Positions 1 through 5,548 of a DNA stretch of 9,360 bases are shown one piece after another (the first letter of the stretch is position 1; each line of letters starts with the position of its first letter). Position numbers and translations under genes: made by a program. Source of the stretch: Nitrososphaera sp. (lineage in GTDB: Archaea > Thermoproteota > Nitrososphaeria > Nitrososphaerales > Nitrososphaeraceae); the NCBI GenBank assembly GCA_022545875.1, contig JAKEIF010000144.1, forward strand, positions 1 through 9,360, given 5' to 3'. The notes under the pieces are model-generated. The model was given only the letters and a program-made list of their open reading frames with translations, was not told where the DNA came from and searched no databases.

Positions 1-712
1 CATAGAGAAATGATGGAAGAGAATCAATTGGCGATGCTGGAGGCATACTCGCAATTGCATCTGGATCCGCCAGCTTGATGCCGTTATTGCTTGCTAGCTT
101 GCCATTTTCGCTTTCAGGTCCTGCGAGCGTACGGCCGATTACATAGATTACGGATGTCGCAGAAACGAAAGCAACAAGTGCAGCTGATATGCTCCGTGTC
201 AGTCTTGACCAGATTGCGCTTGTTGCTAGTTGCCGTCTTGTTAAAGAATCGTTGTTATCTCCATCACTGTCACTTGAACCTGCGTCGTCTTTCCCTCGTT
301 CTCCAAACTCAGTTCCTATGACTATAATAGTTGATGCGGGAGCATAATACTTGACTGGTTTGTTCTTTTGACTCATTGCAAGTTTCTCTATCTTGATTAA
401 TCCAGAGTTCAACATCCTGTGGACATGCCAATTTACGAGCGGAAGAGAAATGCTGAGAATCTTTGCGATATCAGCGGCACTTATGATACGCTTTTGACAG
501 ATTATTGTAAAAATTGCCCTTCCAGTGTCATCTGCCAATTCTTTGCCAATGATTTTTAGCCGTTCGTCGTGCGTGCTCAAGATCTCAATACCCTCTGGAG
601 CTTGCAGAGGAGAACCACTCATTTCACCAACATCAGAGTCCTGATTGGTCCTGGTTCTCATAATGAACTGTGAATCCTTGGCCGGCAGCGTATTGGAATT
701 AGAATCAGTCAC
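1..712 (-). CDS. Membrane-anchored ArsR-type winged-helix regulator (C-terminus cut by window edge)
   Basis: The frame is open from a GTG at 712 to the window edge, giving 237 codons, so the C-terminus is missing. Residues 50-125 form a winged helix: an N-terminal helix, a helix-turn-helix around residues 78-105 (AADIAKILSISLPLVNWHVH) and a wing ending in KPVKYYAP, typical of archaeal ArsR-like regulators. A Ser/Asp-rich linker (about 138-157) leads to a hydrophobic segment at about 174-193 that looks like one transmembrane helix, followed by a polar tail. I infer a membrane-tethered DNA-binding protein that may sense something outside the cell; no ligand can be named. The GTG is chosen because an A/T-rich box A (728-746) lies about 26 bases upstream, which fits a leaderless message. 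ATG codons at 661 and 622 are in frame and are alternatives. Confidence 0.8.
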   Translation of the reverse strand, partial: MTDSNSNTLPAKDSQFIMRTRTNQDSDVGEMSGSPLQAPEGIEILSTHDERLKIIGKELADDTGRAIFTIICQKRIISAADIAKILSISLPLVNWHVHRMLNSGLIKIEKLAMSQKNKPVKYYAPASTIIVIGTEFGERGKDDAGSSDSDGDNNDSLTRRQLATSAIWSRLTRSISAALVAFVSATSVIYVIGRTLAGPESENGKLASNNGIKLADPDAIASMPPASPIDSLPSFLY

Positions 713-727
713 GCGCAGTAGCGTAAT

Positions 728-746
728 CTATTTTATTTATTTAGTT
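728..746 (-). promoter_or_regulatory. Box A (TATA) of the winged-helix gene
   Basis: On the minus strand this reads AACTAAATAAATAAAATAG. Its centre (about 736) is 26 bases before the GTG at 712-710, the usual archaeal box A to transcription start distance, so the mRNA would be leaderless from that GTG. Confidence 0.5.
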
Positions 747-863
747 CCGCAATCAAAGTTGATTCATTGTTCTATCACTTATTTCCTGAGCGGATGACCT
801 CGGATAGGTTAAAGATAGATTTAATCAAATCATATTACCTTCATTTGCTTTGCATTATCGCGG

Positions 864-1202
864 ATGAACTTGAAAGGAAACCGTGTGGTCCTGATAATCG
901 ATGATCGCAAAATTGAGAACTGCCTGCGGACCAGATTTTTGCCGTCTGCCCTGTCAACTGATCTGAACATATTTAGGCTTACTGAACTCTTGATACACAA
1001 CGAAGCCCATCAGCCGATTCCTGTTAGCGGAGTGGTCAACGCGTTGGAGCAAGTCCATACGTCTGATTCAAGAGCACGCAAGTTAACCAATACAGTTTGG
1101 GAAAATAGTATTGCTTATCCCCTTGTTACACAAGGAATCATCACAGACAAACCAGATCACCTCCCGAATTCAGATACAGGTTCATGCTGTGCAGAAAGAT
1201 GA
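864..1202 (+). CDS. Hypothetical protein, 112 aa, upstream of the PLD-type regulator
   Basis: This is an open frame of 112 codons that I do not recognise. The first half looks protein-like, with a hydrophobic strand near residues 8-13 (VVLIID) and an amphipathic stretch around residues 36-65. The last 25 residues are polar and end in a Cys pair. A weak box A (CATATTACC, 831-839) sits about 27 bases before the ATG, consistent with a near-leaderless transcript. The stop TGA (1200-1202) is followed with no gap by the ATG of the next gene in the same reading frame. It could be a short leader gene co-transcribed with the regulator, the N-terminal part of a longer protein split by a nonsense codon, or a chance frame. 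Coding status is uncertain. Confidence 0.42.
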   Translation: MNLKGNRVVLIIDDRKIENCLRTRFLPSALSTDLNIFRLTELLIHNEAHQPIPVSGVVNALEQVHTSDSRARKLTNTVWENSIAYPLVTQGIITDKPDHLPNSDTGSCCAER

Positions 1203-2159
1203 ATGTCATTGGACGACAAGTTGAGGACTCAAAATGCAGGAAGTAAGACTTGGAATTCCCAGAATATCAGGTCTGAACATCTTATTTCACTTCTCTCAAG
1301 GAGAGATACTTTTGCACTATTCATTGCCGCAAAAAAAGGCATCAAATATTCTCCTCAAGTCGTCGAGAAAATGGGTCTTTCGAGGAAGAGGTATTACAAT
1401 GCATTATCCCAGCTTAATCGACGCGGGCTGATTCGAAAGGATCAGGCTACGGGGAGGAGTATTCACACGGTATTTGGGGAGATGATTTATCGGTGCGTCT
1501 TGGAAATGCACAAGTACGCAGAACATTGCGAAGAGCTAAGAATGATAGACACGTTGAAACGCACGGGCGAGTTCACGCCAGACCGTATTATGAAATTTCT
1601 TGAAATGGTCGGTGATGGCGAAAATATAGCTAGTAGTATGTTTGGAACTTTTGAAGTGGTTTGGTCATACGAATCAATGGTTTCTCTCCTGCTAGAACAT
1701 ATCCGGGGTTGCAGGAGCGAGATTCTTGTCGCCACAAGGCTGCTGTCTGAAGAGATTATTCGTGCCCTGCTCGCAAAGGCAATCCAAGGCGCAAAGGTTC
1801 GAATTCTCTCAGAAGCGTCTTTGGTTGAGTCTTACTTTGCCATGCAAAGGATTCCAAGCAATGATGCCACGACTTACCATACGCAAGAACGTATCGAGAT
1901 TGCAAGGAACCCTTGGTATCAGGATAAGCGGATAGAGCGTCGCATTACGAATGTTCCCTTTGGCATGATAATAATCGACGCGACTAAGGTAGGTATAGAA
2001 CTGATCAATGCACACAACCTGTCTGAATTTTCAGGCGGCTTGCTTGTGCAAGATCTGCGAATTGCAGAAGGGATGAAGAATTACTTCCAAAAGCTGTGGA
2101 CACAATCAAAAGAGTTTACAAGTTTTTACGAGGGCCGCAGTGCGGAGACTGAAGCTTGA
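1203..2159 (+). CDS. wHTH regulator with C-terminal phospholipase-D-like domain
   Basis: The 318-aa protein has two parts. Residues about 27-90 form a winged helix (GLSRKRYYNALSQLNRRGLI is the recognition part, followed by a short wing). Residues about 140-305 resemble the PLD-like domain of archaeal TrmB-like and related regulators: a helix plus strand (SEILVATRLL), then AIQGAKVRIL, then VPFGMIIIDATKVGIELI, and a final helix NYFQKLW. I see no HxK(x)4D catalytic motif, so the PLD-like fold probably binds a ligand or mediates dimerisation rather than acting as a phospholipase. It is a cytoplasmic transcription factor by inference; the target is unknown. The start is fixed by the in-frame TGA directly before it. 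No box A or strong ribosome site precedes 1203, so expression probably depends on the 112-aa ORF transcript by reinitiation. Confidence 0.82.
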   Translation: MSLDDKLRTQNAGSKTWNSQNIRSEHLISLLSRRDTFALFIAAKKGIKYSPQVVEKMGLSRKRYYNALSQLNRRGLIRKDQATGRSIHTVFGEMIYRCVLEMHKYAEHCEELRMIDTLKRTGEFTPDRIMKFLEMVGDGENIASSMFGTFEVVWSYESMVSLLLEHIRGCRSEILVATRLLSEEIIRALLAKAIQGAKVRILSEASLVESYFAMQRIPSNDATTYHTQERIEIARNPWYQDKRIERRITNVPFGMIIIDATKVGIELINAHNLSEFSGGLLVQDLRIAEGMKNYFQKLWTQSKEFTSFYEGRSAETEA

Positions 2160-2186
2160 TTTCGAGTCACGACCTGCTATAGCATA

Positions 2187-2200
2187 AGAAAGAAAAAAAA
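2187..2200 (-). terminator. T-tract terminator of the small secreted protein gene
   Basis: On the minus strand the message reads T8-C-T3-C-TT about 34-47 bases past the stop codon at 2234. Archaeal termination commonly uses such T-runs without a hairpin. Confidence 0.5.
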
Positions 2201-2233
2201 TGCGTAGGGGAGAAACTGCCTAACCGATGTTCC

Positions 2234-2473
2234 CTACAGTACGTCTACGTCTACGGAATCACAGTCTTGGGCCTGGTTTGAAGATTGCAATATAAGCTTG
2301 CTTAGAATCCCGACCTGTGTCTGTTTGCTTTCTTGCTCACAATCTGGTGACAGTACGTCTACGTCTCCCACGCTAATCAATGCCCCGAACATGGCCGGCA
2401 CTACGGTGACGAGTGCTGCCATTGTTGCGATTGCGGATGTTCGCTTTTTGCCCGTCTTGTTAAAGATATTCAT
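2234..2473 (-). CDS. Small secreted protein with duplicated DVDVL motif
   Basis: The 79-aa product begins with a basic N-region (KTGKKR) and a hydrophobic core (about residues 14-35, ending near PAMFGALISV), which looks like a signal peptide or a single membrane anchor. The rest is a short acidic domain with two cysteines (PDCEQ and AQDCDS) that could form a disulfide outside the cell. The motif DVDVL occurs twice, once just after the hydrophobic core and once at the extreme C-terminus, encoded by an exact 17-bp direct repeat. I do not recognise the family. The ATG at 2473 is supported by GGTG a few bases upstream and a weak box A (around 2500, GATAAATCC on the minus strand). A T-tract follows the gene. 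Confidence 0.6.
   Translation of the reverse strand: MNIFNKTGKKRTSAIATMAALVTVVPAMFGALISVGDVDVLSPDCEQESKQTQVGILSKLILQSSNQAQDCDSVDVDVL
2236..2252. repeat. 17-bp direct repeat, copy 1 (encodes DVDVL at C-terminus)
   Basis: ACAGTACGTCTACGTCT is identical to positions 2350-2366. Both copies lie in the small secreted protein gene and are read in the same frame. Confidence 0.9.
2350..2366. repeat. 17-bp direct repeat, copy 2 (encodes DVDVL after the hydrophobic core)
   Basis: ACAGTACGTCTACGTCT is identical to positions 2236-2252 and lies 114 bp away (a multiple of three), so the reading frame is preserved. Confidence 0.9.
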
Positions 2474-3055
2474 GCGGCAGCACCTTTGGCGATAATGGAT
2501 TTATCGGCTATTTGAGTAAGAGCCGTCTAAATTGCCCACAAAACAATTCGCCCCGAAGATCGGTCAAAAAACTGGCGATGTAGTAGCCAGTAAGGGACAA
2601 GAGTCAGATAGTTCCCCGTTTAATTATTGGTAAACAGATTATCGCATAAATACAGTGACGCGTCTTTGTCTGGCTTTATTGATCTAGGACTTTACAATGC
2701 CCGGCAATGGGTAACTCTGTGATTACACAATCCTGAGGAATAGATAACTCCTGCATGCAGAAGTTGAACTGAAAGCTATGTAGCAGGAATCTTTCGATTG
2801 GCAATCAAGTCATTATGCTAATCCTGATCCTACGGACCAATTCTCGAACAGTATCCAACTATCCTTGGCTGCCGAGCATCTCCGTTCTGCCTGTATCAAG
2901 CTGATTAATGCCACGTCTATATGGCAGTGAGATTAATTTGAGAGCCGTTACCGCCGTGTCTCCAGATTAGATGTAAGCGACAATTGTTTGAGGGTAGATT
3001 CATAAACTTTAAACTAACGTTTTAGACAGAAATTAATGGAGATAGCCGAAAGAAC
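2474..3055. other. Gene-poor intergenic stretch
   Basis: No open frame with a credible start was found on either strand. Visible items are a GATAA-5 nt-TTATC inverted repeat at 2491-2505 overlapping the promoter of the small secreted protein, and an ACTGGC-9 nt-GCCAGT inverted repeat at about 2571-2591. The right end carries the promoter of the SRPBCC gene. The rest shows nothing I can name; it could hold an unannotated small RNA or decayed coding sequence. Confidence 0.5.
3007..3015 (+). promoter_or_regulatory. Box A of the SRPBCC gene
   Basis: CTTTAAACT-type A/T element; transcription would start near 3037, leaving a leader of about 19 bases that contains GGAGA (3039-3043) before the ATG at 3056. 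Confidence 0.45.
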
Positions 3056-3475
3056 ATGAAAGAAGCAATTACCGTACAGACTATTGTCAACGCTCCTGTT
3101 GCAAAAGTCTGGGAATGCTGGAGCAAGCCAGGGCACGTCACTGGCTGGGCTTTTGCTTCAGAAGACTGGGAAGCTCCCGCTGTGGAAAATGACTTGCGCG
3201 TTGGTGGCAAGTTTAAGACTGTCATGGCCGCAAAGGACAAAAGTATGAGTTTTGACTTTACAGGCACTTATACCGCCGTGAAAGAAAACGAGCTCATTGA
3301 ATATGACATGGACGACGGCCGGAGTGTGAAAGTGAAGTTTGAGAATACGCCTAGCGGCGTCAAAGTTATCGAAACTTTCGACCCCGAGAACCAAAATTCG
3401 TTGGAGATGCAGCGCTCCGGCTGGCAGGCAATTTTGGATAATTTTAAAAAATACGTTCAAGATCACAACAGATAA
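3056..3475 (+). CDS. SRPBCC (AHSA1-like) domain protein
   Basis: The 139-aa product has the full length of a single START/Bet v1-like SRPBCC domain of the AHSA1 type. It opens with a strand and helix (ITVQTIVNAPVAKVWECWSK), then GHVTGWAFASEDWEAP, a GGKF turn and the alternating strands of the curved sheet (residues about 50-110). It ends with the long C-terminal helix (SGWQAILDNFKKYVQD). These folds enclose a hydrophobic cavity, and in this family the ligand is rarely known, so I name only the fold. It is cytoplasmic, with no signal peptide. A box A at 3007-3015 and a GGAGA site support the ATG used. It stands alone and converges on a minus-strand tRNA gene. Confidence 0.88.
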   Translation: MKEAITVQTIVNAPVAKVWECWSKPGHVTGWAFASEDWEAPAVENDLRVGGKFKTVMAAKDKSMSFDFTGTYTAVKENELIEYDMDDGRSVKVKFENTPSGVKVIETFDPENQNSLEMQRSGWQAILDNFKKYVQDHNR

Positions 3476-3556
3476 GCAAGACAAACGCTGGCAATATTCA
3501 TTGGCATTGGCGCTTGCACCCTAGACATTGCGCTCTGAGGTGTTTGAATCCATAAC

Positions 3557-3561
3557 AAAAA
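3557..3561 (-). terminator. T5 terminator of the CAU tRNA gene
   Basis: TTTTT on the minus strand directly follows the discriminator base of the tRNA, a usual archaeal tRNA termination signal. Confidence 0.5.
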
Positions 3562-3635
3562 TGGGCCCAAGGGGGTTTGAACCCCTGGCCGACCGGTTAT
3601 GAGCCGGTCGCTCTACCAGGCTGAGCTATGGGCCC
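3562..3635 (-). tRNA. tRNA with CAU anticodon, probably tRNA-Ile2 (agmatidine type) or elongator tRNA-Met
   Basis: The 74-nt minus-strand sequence folds into a complete cloverleaf. The acceptor stem is GGGCCCA/TGGGCCC with discriminator A. The D-stem is GCTC/GAGC, the anticodon stem ACCGG/CCGGT encloses loop CTCATAA, and the T-arm AGGGG/CCCCT encloses TTCAAAC. There is no intron and no encoded CCA. The anticodon is CAU. It is not the initiator, because the acceptor starts with a G-C pair and the anticodon stem lacks the three G-C pairs of initiators next to the loop. The GGGCCC acceptor suggests Ile2, in which C34 would be modified to agmatidine to read AUA, but elongator Met cannot be excluded by eye. 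Confidence 0.93.
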
Positions 3636-3660
3636 AATCGAAAAAACGTAAAGATAAAGT

Positions 3661-3670
3661 ATCTATAAAG
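3661..3670 (-). promoter_or_regulatory. Box A of the CAU tRNA gene
   Basis: CTTTATAGAT on the minus strand. Its centre is about 30 bases before the 5' end of the tRNA, so the transcript would carry a leader of about 5 bases. Confidence 0.5.
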
Positions 3671-3679
3671 CTTTGGTGC

Positions 3680-4321
3680 TCAGCAGTTCATTCCGACGTA
3701 TTTTTCCTGCACAGAATCAAGAAGAAGATTTTGGGCCTTCAGTGATTCAACGGCTGCATTAAATGCTGCTTCGCGCCTGCTTTCAGGGATCGATTGGAGA
3801 ATTTCCCTCCATACCTGTGCGTGCCTAACATCCGCCTCTTCGTGTATTTCAAAATAGTTCGTTGCGTCGCCACTATCCATCTGGTAGAATGTTTTCAAGC
3901 CGTCAATCTTGCTTCTGCTAATCTTTGGAAGCTCTGCCTCATATGCGTACATGGCAGCCACAGCTTCCTCAAACGAAGAGAGGGATAACTTTTTCATCGC
4001 TTCAACTGCCGCAATCGTCTTCGGGTCTCCTTCATATCCCACGAGCTCTTCCCGTGTGACGCCCAGCGCCAACGCGAATCTGACCCAAGGCGCAACGTGG
4101 TCGCTTTCCTCCTTTGCGTTGCCGGCTATGTCATCATTAGAAGAAAATCCGGCAATGTTTTCAACCATGCCTGGGACCGCCTTGACTAACTGGAAATACT
4201 CCTTAGAATAGCCTTTCAAGTGATCGATTGTCAGCTTGCCCTCTGACCACTGCTGGTAGAACTGGTGCTTTAGCAGGCTGCGTTTTTCAATTTCAGAATC
4301 GATCCTTTCGACAATGTTCAT
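3680..4321 (-). CDS. CADD/TenA-like haem-oxygenase-fold di-metal enzyme, candidate p-aminobenzoate synthase
   Basis: The 213-aa product is an all-helical protein of the TenA/PqqC/CADD group. The di-metal and reaction residues of Chlamydia CADD, recalled from the literature, map well: Tyr22 in FYQQW matches Tyr27, Tyr127-Glu128 match Tyr141-Glu142, Lys138 in SKIDGL matches Lys152 (same spacing of 10 after the Glu), and His160, Asp164, His167 in HEEADVRH match His174, Asp178, His181. The first ligand pair is EESDH (Glu71/72, His75), several residues shorter than in CADD. CADD makes p-aminobenzoate from its own tyrosine using a lysine amine. This protein is therefore a candidate for that step, needed for tetrahydromethanopterin-like cofactors; that role is inference. 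The ATG at 4321 is chosen over one 48 bases upstream because GGAGG lies 10 bases before it. Confidence 0.85.
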   Translation of the reverse strand: MNIVERIDSEIEKRSLLKHQFYQQWSEGKLTIDHLKGYSKEYFQLVKAVPGMVENIAGFSSNDDIAGNAKEESDHVAPWVRFALALGVTREELVGYEGDPKTIAAVEAMKKLSLSSFEEAVAAMYAYEAELPKISRSKIDGLKTFYQMDSGDATNYFEIHEEADVRHAQVWREILQSIPESRREAAFNAAVESLKAQNLLLDSVQEKYVGMNC

Positions 4322-4331
4322 ACGTAAGATG

Positions 4332-4336
4332 CCTCC
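4332..4336 (-). promoter_or_regulatory. Ribosome binding site GGAGG of the CADD-like gene
   Basis: GGAGG on the minus strand ends 10 bases before the ATG at 4321. It decides the start against the longer frame from 4369. It contrasts with the mostly leaderless-looking genes around it. Confidence 0.6.
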
Positions 4337-4375
4337 TGCCTCATACAAAAACCTTATGAAGATTTGCAAGAAAGG

Positions 4376-4384
4376 ATTTTATGG
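4376..4384 (+). promoter_or_regulatory. Box A of the tRNA-Glu gene
   Basis: ATTTTATGG on the plus strand is centred about 30 bases before the tRNA 5' end at 4410, so transcription would begin only a few bases upstream of the tRNA. Confidence 0.4.
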
Positions 4385-4409
4385 GTAGGTTCTTACAAAT
4401 TCCAGAAGT

Positions 4410-4504
4410 GCTCCGGTGGTGTAGTAGCCGCGTGGCTGCACAGTCCGGTCAAGCATTGTGGCCTTTCGAGTCGCAGATCCCGGGTTCAAATCCCGGCCGG
4501 AGCA
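4410..4504 (+). tRNA. tRNA-Glu(UUC) interrupted in the D-loop by a 19-nt insertion
   Basis: Removing 19 bases (4426-4444 or an equivalent shift) leaves a canonical 76-nt tRNA-Glu. The acceptor GCTCCGG pairs with CCGGAGC, with discriminator A. The D-stem is GTGT/GCAT and the D-loop contains GG (4447-4448). The anticodon stem GTGGC/GTCGC encloses CTTTCGA with anticodon TTC, and the T-arm CCGGG/CCCGG encloses TTCAAAT. CCA is not encoded. The insertion is flanked by AGT on both sides, so the exact junction could be at 13/14, 14/15, 15/16 or 16/17. Only the 16/17 choice gives a bulge-helix-bulge-like fold, with GCCG (4427-4430) pairing with CGGT (4446-4449). I infer a non-canonical archaeal tRNA intron; a disabled gene copy is the alternative. 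Confidence 0.88.
4426..4444 (+). other. Putative 19-nt tRNA intron in the D-loop of tRNA-Glu
   Basis: The segment reads AGCCGCGTGGCTGCACAGT. In the 16/17 model the two cut sites lie in bulges GT^A and GT^C around a 4-bp helix with one G-U pair, and the inner part closes with GTG/CAC around a 4-nt loop. A competing and more stable hairpin pairs GTAGCC (4424-4429) with GGCTGC (4434-4439). The motif is relaxed compared with a strict bulge-helix-bulge: there is a C/A mismatch and the outer helix is poor. Confidence 0.55.
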
Positions 4505-4513
4505 CATTTTAAA

Positions 4514-4588
4514 CTATTCAACGCCAATCCGGGCCCAGTCAATTGCATATTTCTCACAATACTGGTGAATAGGCCATTTTCTCGCCAT
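4514..4588 (-). CDS. Possible 24-aa mini-ORF, or frame-shifted tail of the Cys-rich gene
   Basis: The ATG at 4588 opens a 24-codon frame (MARKWPIHQYCEKYAIDWAR followed by IGVE). The same frame is open further upstream to 4629, adding IRSAIRLTIDG in front. The composition looks protein-like, and it lies one frame off directly downstream of the Cys-rich mini-gene. I see no promoter or ribosome site of its own. It may be the second half of one protein of about 86 aa that a one-base shift has split, or a chance frame. Confidence 0.3.
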   Translation of the reverse strand: MARKWPIHQYCEKYAIDWARIGVE

Positions 4589-4622
4589 GCCGTCGATTGT
4601 CAGTCTAATTGCGGACCTTATC

Positions 4623-4775
4623 CTAGTCTAGAAGTAGGCCGGCTTTATCTTGCCTGGTAAAAAGCGCAAAAGTATCCTCAAGGTCGCAGCAATAGCATCC
4701 ATAGTTGATATAATCCACGACTGTGTGAGATCTGCAGTCGGGACAGTTGCAAGCTGAATTAGGTGCGCGTTCCAT
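4623..4775 (-). CDS. Cys-rich mini-protein, probable zinc-binding, 50 aa
   Basis: This small frame starts at ATG 4775. It contains C9-N-C11-P-D-C14, His17 and then C27-Y-C29-C30, six cysteines and a histidine in the first 30 residues, separated by VVDYINYG. This spacing resembles a small zinc-binding knuckle rather than a random peptide. The remainder (DLEDTFALFTRQDKAGLLLD) is soluble. A box A at 4796-4809 lies about 26 bases upstream of the ATG, fitting a leaderless message. Function is unknown; small Cys-rich proteins in archaea may bind nucleic acid or proteins. The stop TAG at 4623-4625 may be premature, because a protein-like frame continues one base over to 4514. Confidence 0.6.
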   Translation of the reverse strand: MERAPNSACNCPDCRSHTVVDYINYGCYCCDLEDTFALFTRQDKAGLLLD

Positions 4776-4961
4776 ACAATATTTGATAGCTTGGCATGAT
4801 ATTTAGAAGATCAACAGCCGACTATTTCCTGCGCTGAAACTCGCCTTATTCCAAGGATAGCCTGCACCTAGTCATCGCCTGCAATCGTGCCCTCCGTAAA
4901 GACCACGTCAAATTGTTCCTTTATCCCTTTGAATCCATCAACACTACTGCGCAGTCAGCCG
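4776..4961. other. Intergenic, with a short frame fragment on the minus strand
   Basis: It holds the box A of the Cys-rich mini-gene (4796-4809). On the minus strand 4868-4954 is an open frame without a start codon whose peptide (VDGFKGIKEQFDVVFTEGTI then AGDD) looks protein-like. It could be a worn remnant of a gene, or chance. No terminator is clear for the gene ending at 4962. Confidence 0.3.
4796..4809 (-). promoter_or_regulatory. Box A of the Cys-rich mini-gene
   Basis: CTTCTAAATATCAT on the minus strand is centred about 26 bases before the ATG at 4775. It supports the mini-gene being real and leaderless. Confidence 0.5.
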
Positions 4962-5435
4962 TCACTTTATTCGCTTTACAAAGTGCATTCTGGAATTGAT
5001 TACGTTAATTTGCTCTTCGAGGAGTTTTCTGTACCCGATAAGCAGCCTTTCCTGCTCCTCATAACTCTGGACCCGAATGTCTGTCATCGTATCTTCAAAT
5101 GTTCTCGCAAGGCCCTCAACTAGCGGGCCGAGCCTGGATATGTCCCCGGCGTCTTTGGCGGCGCTCATCGCTCCCGGACCTTCCTCAGCTCTTCTGGTCA
5201 GCTCGTTTGTCTTTTCTTTTGCTATTATCTTGGCTCTGTCAATCGCTGACGTAATCAAGTCCTCTAAGGCAAGCGCCGCTGTTCTGGCTTTGGCACTTAG
5301 GTCTTCCTCCTCATTGGAGATAACAAGGGAATCCGGATTGCTTTCGTAGCCCAGTTCAGAATCCCCGTGAACCCTGACTTCGGTTTCGTCAGTAACTTTA
5401 ACTTCCTTGCGAGTCGGCTTGGGCTCACTTGACAT
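4962..5435 (-). CDS. Hypothetical helical protein, 157 aa
   Basis: I do not recognise this protein. The first 45 residues are charged and Ser/Glu-rich and look disordered. Residues about 46-85 form a long amphipathic helix (AKARTAALALEDLITSAIDR then AKIIAKEKTNEL). A Gly/Pro break near residue 88 follows. Residues about 105-150 form a second helix with a heptad-like pattern (EEQERLLIGYRKLLEEQINV), suggesting a coiled coil and oligomerisation. There is no signal peptide or membrane segment, so it is probably cytoplasmic. A box A (CTATAAGC on the minus strand, 5457-5464) lies 26 bases before the ATG at 5435, supporting that start and a leaderless message. It is transcribed alone. Confidence 0.72.
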   Translation of the reverse strand: MSSEPKPTRKEVKVTDETEVRVHGDSELGYESNPDSLVISNEEEDLSAKARTAALALEDLITSAIDRAKIIAKEKTNELTRRAEEGPGAMSAAKDAGDISRLGPLVEGLARTFEDTMTDIRVQSYEEQERLLIGYRKLLEEQINVINSRMHFVKRIK

Positions 5436-5456
5436 TACCTATACATGATTGCCGCT

Positions 5457-5464
5457 AGCTTATA
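5457..5464 (-). promoter_or_regulatory. Box A of the 157-aa protein gene
   Basis: CTATAAGC on the minus strand is centred about 26 bases before the ATG at 5435. Confidence 0.5.
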
Positions 5465-5548
5465 GTCATATTAGAAAATTGCAATAGCAGAATTGAACTA
5501 TGGGAGGTTGATCAAACAACGCGCCATTTGGTTCCTACTGATTTGGAT

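Noticed and set aside
91..321. Plus-strand 76-aa open frame
   Set aside because: It is antisense to the winged-helix gene, which has clear domains; the composition (Leu/Arg/His-rich) is typical of a shadow frame.
2571..2591. ACTGGC-9 nt-GCCAGT inverted repeat
   Set aside because: Short arms and no gene or promoter at the right distance; expected by chance at this size.
3158..3484. Minus-strand 108-aa frame opposite the SRPBCC gene
   Set aside because: The SRPBCC domain on the plus strand is complete and convincing; this frame has no recognisable pattern.
3909..4211. Plus-strand 100-aa frame inside the CADD-like gene
   Set aside because: It is Ser/Ala-rich antisense of a gene with conserved catalytic residues.
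4364..4660. Plus-strand 98-aa frame spanning the tRNA-Glu gene
   Set aside because: It translates straight through a clear tRNA cloverleaf, so it is not coding.
4887..5123. Plus-strand 78-aa frame
   Set aside because: It overlaps the 157-aa minus-strand gene and has no promoter or ribosome site.
5498..5510. Strong Shine-Dalgarno-like GGGAGGTTGATCA on the plus strand
   Set aside because: No start codon with an open frame follows within range; on this strand it lies in the 113-base gap between two minus-strand genes.
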